From NCBI GenBank assembly GCA_965371245.1, contig CBDUXT010000145.1, positions 1-9,455 of the forward strand: DNA of 9,455 nt, read 5' to 3'. Shown here piece by piece: positions 5,731 through 9,455 of this stretch. Source of the DNA: CBDUXT01 sp965371245 (lineage in GTDB: Bacteria; Planctomycetota; Phycisphaerae; UBA1845). A program made the position numbers and the translations under genes. Positions within the stretch are counted from its first letter, which is position 1. Every line of letters starts with the position of its first letter. Below the pieces are notes generated by a model that saw nothing but the letters and a program-made list of their open reading frames with translations, searched no databases and was not told where the DNA came from.

Positions 5731-6657
5731 TCAACGCGGTTCCGGCAAACCCTTGCTCAGTTGTTCAACGTAGCGCGCAAGAGCCCAGAACTCGCTCAAA
5801 TCGTTGGGGTCGGCGAGCAACTCCACGTAGCTCGGCATCGGCGTGCCGGGCAAGCCGGTAACCAGGACGCGAACCAGGTCCTCGTGGCGCCAGCCGGCTT
5901 TGCGGAAGGCGCGGCCGAGAGTGAAATCATGCGACTTGATCGGGAGACCCCAATCGTCCTTCATTTCCGGTGCGCTAGGACCATCCGCCCGACCCATTTG
6001 ACCATGGCATGAGAGGCAGGACTGCTCATATAAAGCCTTGCCGCGCGCCAGTGAGTCCGAACCGGCGGGCGGTTCGCGACCCACCGTAACCGGCTTTCCG
6101 GGCTTCATCCGTTCGGCAACAATCTCTTCGGCTTCGTCCGGATCGAAATCAGAACCCTCCTGCTTGCGAAACGCCTTGATCCAACCATCACGTGCCAGCA
6201 TTTTGACATAATAAACCAACGACCATCGGTCGTCGTCCGACAGGTACCGGAACGATGGCATCCCGTAGGCCGGGAACCCGGCGGTGATTGACCGGAACAG
6301 ATCGAGGTCCGACGGAAAACTTTGAGAACTCTTACGGAACTTGAACGTCAATCGCGTAAAGTCGCGCGGTGGCGTTTCCATGAAAAGCGACGCGGGCCCG
6401 TTGCCTGATCCGCTCATGCCGTGACAAATGGCGCAGCGGATGCCGTAAAGCTGGCGGCCGCGAGCCAGTAGCTCGTCCGACGAAGCTCCGGTTTCGCGGC
6501 CCGTCGCCGTCTCCCAGAGCGTCATGCCGGGAGGAGCGTCTCGCCAGATGTCGGAGGGATCCCCTGCGTAGGCGGGAGTCGTCGCCAGCACAACTGTCAA
6601 CGCAGCGACACGAATGAGGCGCCCGGTCATTCCCGCACGAATCGTTCGCTCTGGCAT
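5731..6657 (-). CDS. Periplasmic dihaem class I-type cytochrome c
   Basis: 308-residue secreted cytochrome, probably an electron acceptor for the AioAB-like enzyme. The signal peptide has a hydrophobic stretch at about 14-30 with cleavage expected after A31 (AYA|GD). Two similar cytochrome c domains follow. Domain 1 has C75-x2-C78-H79 with M133 (GMPSF) as likely axial ligand. Domain 2 has C214-x2-C217-H218 with M274 (TPMPSY). Each haem site is followed by a G-x-x-x-G/ADGP loop and a later DFT motif, which suggests an internal duplication. The linker at 160-200 is charged. The ATG start is supported by GAGGAG 7 nt upstream. The gene begins 34 nt after the aioA stop. Many aio operons carry a small monohaem c552 in this place; this one is larger and dihaem. 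It lacks the sequence style of the cytochrome c peroxidase-like IdrP proteins of iodate reductase clusters. Confidence 0.88.
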   Translation of the reverse strand: MPERTIRAGMTGRLIRVAALTVVLATTPAYAGDPSDIWRDAPPGMTLWETATGRETGASSDELLARGRQLYGIRCAICHGMSGSGNGPASLFMETPPRDFTRLTFKFRKSSQSFPSDLDLFRSITAGFPAYGMPSFRYLSDDDRWSLVYYVKMLARDGWIKAFRKQEGSDFDPDEAEEIVAERMKPGKPVTVGREPPAGSDSLARGKALYEQSCLSCHGQMGRADGPSAPEMKDDWGLPIKSHDFTLGRAFRKAGWRHEDLVRVLVTGLPGTPMPSYVELLADPNDLSEFWALARYVEQLSKGLPEPR

Positions 6658-6670
6658 CGTTTCACTCCTC

Positions 6671-6685
6671 TTTCTTCGTAAGAAA
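6671..6685 (-). other. AT-rich 6-bp hairpin between aioA and the cytochrome gene
   Basis: TTTCTT-3nt-AAGAAA forms a perfect 6-bp dyad in the 34-nt gap, directly beside the cytochrome Shine-Dalgarno sequence (6665-6670). It is AT-rich and therefore weak. It could modulate ribosome access or be chance; it is not a terminator. Confidence 0.3.
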
Positions 6686-6691
6686 AACGCC

Positions 6692-9403
6692 TCAGATTAC
6701 CGTGCGCGAGGCGAAAGTCATCGTGGCAAGATCCGCTTTGTATGGAGACTCGCCGATCTTGCGGATGAGACCTTTGCCGAGCTTGAACCGGTACCGGTTG
6801 GTCATCGGGTCAGGCACACGAGGTGCCAGGCTGTTTGCATCGGAACCCAGGTTAAGGAAGTACGTCCATGTGACGCCCGGACGAACTGCGTCCGTCACGA
6901 TGGCGACAGCTTCAAGGGCCCCTTTGCCGACGCGGATGTGGCCCGCTTTTTCAAGTCCGGTGTATGATGGATCCGAACTTTCCACGCTCACGAAACCGCC
7001 GGTCTGAACGAGCACGTCGTTGTTTTCGACGCGGACTCGATCGCCGCTCTCGATCCCCCGCGCCGCGGCATCGACCGGGTGGATTTCCAGCCAGTTCTCG
7101 GGCCAACGCTGCATGATGAAGGGTTTGCGTTTGTCGTCGTACAGGCTCTGCCAGATCTCGTTGATCCGGCCGCAGGTGACCCAGAGCTCGTCGCCCGTAG
7201 GTGCGATGCGCTCGTAGAAGTCGCCGAACATCTCCCACGGCGACTTGTTGAACATGGCCTTGCCGCTCTGGGTCTTGAACGCCGACAGCCATTTCTGATG
7301 CACCGTCGGTCCTTCCGGCGTACCGAAATCCGTTTCGTGGTCATGGAGGCGCTTGGTTCCCACGATCCCTCCGGGAACACGTGAATCGACGTAATACCCC
7401 GCGTATTCCTGATACTCGCGGGGCTCCGTTATGTCGGATCGGTAGCGGATCGGTGTCTGGATCCCGCGCGTGCCCATCTTGCGTAGCAGTTCATGGCCTC
7501 GCATGCCGAGCCTCTTCGCATAAACCACCAGCGGATGGTAGTTAAGCAACCCCTTCCTGCCGGAACGGGCCGCTTTCTCGAACACGTCGTTCGAGTCCTT
7601 CCAGTCGTAGTCTTTGAAGCCCATCTTCCGGGCGAACTTCGAGATGATCCACCAATCCGGTTGCGCCTCGCCCGGTGGATCGCTAAATTTCGAGTAGAGC
7701 CGCAAACGCCGCTCTCCATTGCAGCGTGAGAGGTCGCATTCGCCCCATCCCGCGGCCGGCAGGACGATGTCGGCAAACTCACCACCGATAGGCGAGCGAA
7801 GATAGATGTCCTGATCCACGACCATCATGCCGTCGGTGTCCACGCGCTTTTTGAGCGCGGCGACGGCGGAGTCGCGATCGGCCTTGGTGACTTGATGGCG
7901 ACTCTCACTCGTCATGCGCCGGAAGGAACGACCGAGCTCCTGGCTTCCCGCCATGGCCTGGATCCACGTCGTGCCGATGACATAAGCGAACCGAAGTTTG
8001 CCCGCTTCGACCCAGCGGTCCAGATCGATCTCCTGCTTTCGCCGACCCGGGAACTTCTGCGGCGAGAATATGCGGGGATAAGAAGCGGCGCCATACCAGC
8101 CGCGCTGATGTCCGCCGAGCCGGGAGAGTACCTGGCCCGGCCGATTGCCGGCACCGCACATCAAACCCAGGGCGGCGAACGAGGCCGTGTTCAGATAGTT
8201 GTTGCTCCAATAGTTCCCCTTCTCGAACGCGAACGACGTCTTGGGTCGCTTGCCGTCGATCGGCTTGGCGATCATCGCCGCAGCCGCTTTGATCTTCTCC
8301 GCGGGGATCCCGGTTTTGTTGGCCGCGAAGGCCAACTCACTGTGGGGGTTGCCGAGGATCCACTTCTTGTACTCATCAAAGGTGGCGCCGAGCTTGCCCC
8401 AGGTCGTTCGCCACTGCCAGGGCGTGTTACGAGTTCCTCTGCCGAAGCCCGAATCGATCTCCCATCGGTTTGCGATCCACTTGTTGATGAATTCCTCGTC
8501 CTCCCAACCGTTCTCAAGGATGAGCCGGATCAAAGCCATGTGGAGCAGGGCGTCGGTGCCGGGGATGATGGGCAGGAAGAGGCCGCCGATCTTCTCGGCA
8601 TACGCCGCACCGGTGGTCTTGCGCGGCAGCACCATGATGATCTTGTTGGGATGGCCCTTCATCATCCAGTCGGTGAACAGCACGGTCTTCGTCTCCCAGG
8701 GATCGGTCCCGGAGATGAAGATAACGTCGGCGAGCTTCCAATCCTCGTTCGAGGCGCTGAACGTCACGATCCCGGAGTCATCCACTCCGGCGGTGTCGTT
8801 CCCCGGACCCGGTTTGTCGTGGGGTGCGTAGGCCGGTGTCTGGATCGACTCGAACGCCAGCTTGGAGATGGCGTAAGTGTTTTCGAAGAACTCGTACGAG
8901 TAGGTCTTCATCCCCCAGGCTGCTTCGCCATAGCTGCCGATGACGTGTTTGGAAACGTCGGCCATGATGTCGAGCGCGAGATCCCAGGAAACCGGCGTGA
9001 GTTTGCCATTAACCCGAAGGAGTGGATGATGAAGTCGATCCTTCGTGGGACCATCCGGGTTGTAAACCTTCTGAGCGATGCACCCACCACGGATGGAGTG
9101 ATTGCCTCCCCGGTTGACGACCGTCGCGTCGCCGTCCGGCTTGACGATGACGTGATGTTTCTTGCCGCCAACGAGACAGAAGTTGTGCTGGTTCGGACTT
9201 GCCCACCGCCCCGAAAGTGCCGGGGCGGGAAAATCGACCCCGTAGGCGTTCTCACTCGCGCGCGGACCGCCCTCCTTGCCCTCAGGCCACACATAGGCTT
9301 TGTAGCCGCATCCCACGATACAATAGTCGCAAGCCGTGGTGAACACTTTGGCGTCACGCGGCGGGAGAGGCACATGATCCATCTGTTTGTAGTCGTTGGC
9401 CAC
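6692..9403 (-). CDS. aioA: AioA-family molybdopterin oxidoreductase catalytic subunit (arsenite oxidase-like)
   Basis: 903-residue catalytic subunit of the arsenite oxidase branch of the DMSO reductase family: a periplasmic Mo-bis-MGD enzyme that passes electrons to a Rieske subunit. The N-terminus has C25-x2-C28-x3-C32-x70-S103, exactly the AioA [3Fe-4S] arrangement with Ser instead of a fourth Cys. Compared by memory with Alcaligenes faecalis AioA, substrate-pocket residues H195, R428 and H432 (R-L-G-G-H) are kept and the pocket Glu203 is Asp203. Position 199 is Gly, so no side chain is offered to molybdenum, as in AioA (Ala). NGERR at 562-566 is another family signature. The C-terminal cofactor domain (about 738-903) has an extra segment near 797-832 absent from proteobacterial AioA. 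There is no Tat signal, consistent with co-export with the Rieske subunit. The GTG start at 9403 is chosen because AAGGGAG lies 8 nt upstream; a TTG at 9430 would overlap aioB. Family certain; arsenite as substrate probable, not proven. An iodate reductase-like (IdrA) relative is the main alternative. Confidence 0.88.
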   Translation of the reverse strand: MANDYKQMDHVPLPPRDAKVFTTACDYCIVGCGYKAYVWPEGKEGGPRASENAYGVDFPAPALSGRWASPNQHNFCLVGGKKHHVIVKPDGDATVVNRGGNHSIRGGCIAQKVYNPDGPTKDRLHHPLLRVNGKLTPVSWDLALDIMADVSKHVIGSYGEAAWGMKTYSYEFFENTYAISKLAFESIQTPAYAPHDKPGPGNDTAGVDDSGIVTFSASNEDWKLADVIFISGTDPWETKTVLFTDWMMKGHPNKIIMVLPRKTTGAAYAEKIGGLFLPIIPGTDALLHMALIRLILENGWEDEEFINKWIANRWEIDSGFGRGTRNTPWQWRTTWGKLGATFDEYKKWILGNPHSELAFAANKTGIPAEKIKAAAAMIAKPIDGKRPKTSFAFEKGNYWSNNYLNTASFAALGLMCGAGNRPGQVLSRLGGHQRGWYGAASYPRIFSPQKFPGRRKQEIDLDRWVEAGKLRFAYVIGTTWIQAMAGSQELGRSFRRMTSESRHQVTKADRDSAVAALKKRVDTDGMMVVDQDIYLRSPIGGEFADIVLPAAGWGECDLSRCNGERRLRLYSKFSDPPGEAQPDWWIISKFARKMGFKDYDWKDSNDVFEKAARSGRKGLLNYHPLVVYAKRLGMRGHELLRKMGTRGIQTPIRYRSDITEPREYQEYAGYYVDSRVPGGIVGTKRLHDHETDFGTPEGPTVHQKWLSAFKTQSGKAMFNKSPWEMFGDFYERIAPTGDELWVTCGRINEIWQSLYDDKRKPFIMQRWPENWLEIHPVDAAARGIESGDRVRVENNDVLVQTGGFVSVESSDPSYTGLEKAGHIRVGKGALEAVAIVTDAVRPGVTWTYFLNLGSDANSLAPRVPDPMTNRYRFKLGKGLIRKIGESPYKADLATMTFASRTVI

Positions 9404-9407
9404 TTTC

Positions 9408-9455
9408 TTAACTCCCTTCGACGAACGCAACGTTGGTCGGATATCCGTAGATGAG
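9408..9455 (-). CDS. aioB: C-terminal end of probable arsenite oxidase Rieske subunit AioB (partial)
   Basis: Only the last 15 codons and a TAA stop are in the window. They read LIYGYPTNVAFVEGS. The LIYG-x3-N pattern resembles, from memory, the extreme C-terminus of AioB-type Rieske subunits, and aioB normally lies directly upstream of aioA. The stop codon is 4 nt before the aioA start, so the two are almost certainly cotranscribed and coupled. In the family, AioB carries a [2Fe-2S] Rieske centre and a Tat signal that exports the AioAB dimer; neither region is visible here. The call rests mostly on position plus this short match. If wrong, it is simply the end of another upstream gene of the operon. 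Confidence 0.6.
   Translation of the reverse strand, partial: LIYGYPTNVAFVEGS
9412..9418 (-). promoter_or_regulatory. Ribosome binding site fixing the aioA start
   Basis: The minus strand reads AAGGGAG, 8 nt before GTG at 9403 and inside the last codons of the upstream Rieske gene. It decides the GTG start over the in-frame TTG at 9430. Confidence 0.7.

Noticed and set aside
5731..6657. The dihaem cytochrome as an IdrP-type cytochrome c peroxidase
   Set aside because: It shows two duplicated class I-like domains with Met axial ligands and lacks the MauG/CcpA-like sequence landmarks expected for IdrP proteins.
9078..9098. Cys108 of the AioA-like protein as a fourth Fe-S ligand
   Set aside because: Aligning the 'Y-x-P' landmark places Ser103 at the normal fourth-ligand position (x70 after C32, as in AioA). 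Cys108 falls five residues later, where A. faecalis AioA has Lys.
7892..9454. A 520-codon open frame on the plus strand opposite the aioA-like gene
   Set aside because: It is antisense to a clearly homologous gene, has no recognisable motifs or Shine-Dalgarno sequence, and is explained by the codon bias of the G+C-rich gene opposite.

Overview
The window (about 57% G+C by eye) carries one long, tightly packed block of genes. All of them are on the minus strand, so they read from the right edge to the left. Its core is a molybdenum oxyanion oxidoreductase of the arsenite oxidase (AioA) family. The last 15 residues of what is probably its Rieske partner (AioB) sit at the right edge. Signal peptides, an outer-membrane porin and lipoproteins indicate a Gram-negative (diderm) bacterium. 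The style of the small lipoproteins and the zf-HC2-like protein reminds me of Planctomycetota or a similar environmental phylum, but that placement is weak inference.

Order in the direction of transcription: aioB 3' end (9455-9408); aioA-like catalytic subunit (9403-6692); dihaem c-type cytochrome (6657-5731); cupredoxin-like protein with a C-terminal carboxypeptidase-regulatory-like domain (5595-4855); Rrf2-family regulator with a Cys cluster (4827-4390); Porin_5-type beta-barrel overlapping the regulator by ATGA (4393-2852); 72-residue lipoprotein (2817-2599); PstS-like periplasmic oxyanion-binding protein without transporter genes (2594-1803); 149-residue lipoprotein (1761-1312); moaA (1256-294); and a partial zf-HC2 anti-sigma-like gene running off the left edge (145-1). 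Most gaps are 4-55 nt. The two larger ones are 135 nt (between the cytochrome and cupredoxin genes) and 148 nt (after moaA). No stretch longer than 300 nt is without a gene.

Proposed joint function (inference): an oxyanion such as arsenite crosses the outer membrane through the porin and is oxidised in the periplasm by the AioAB-like enzyme. Electrons leave through the Rieske subunit to the dihaem cytochrome and/or the cupredoxin. MoaA supplies the first step of molybdenum cofactor synthesis. The PstS-like protein may bind the substrate or product oxyanion (arsenate is a phosphate analogue), and the Rrf2 protein may provide redox or NO control. The usual aioXSR sensor genes and arsenic-resistance genes are not in the window. 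The enzyme also differs from textbook AioA: Asp replaces the substrate-pocket Glu, and there is an extra segment of about 30 residues near the C-terminus. Its true substrate should therefore be treated as open (arsenite, iodate-type chemistry, or another oxyanion). The combination of genes is the most interesting thing here.
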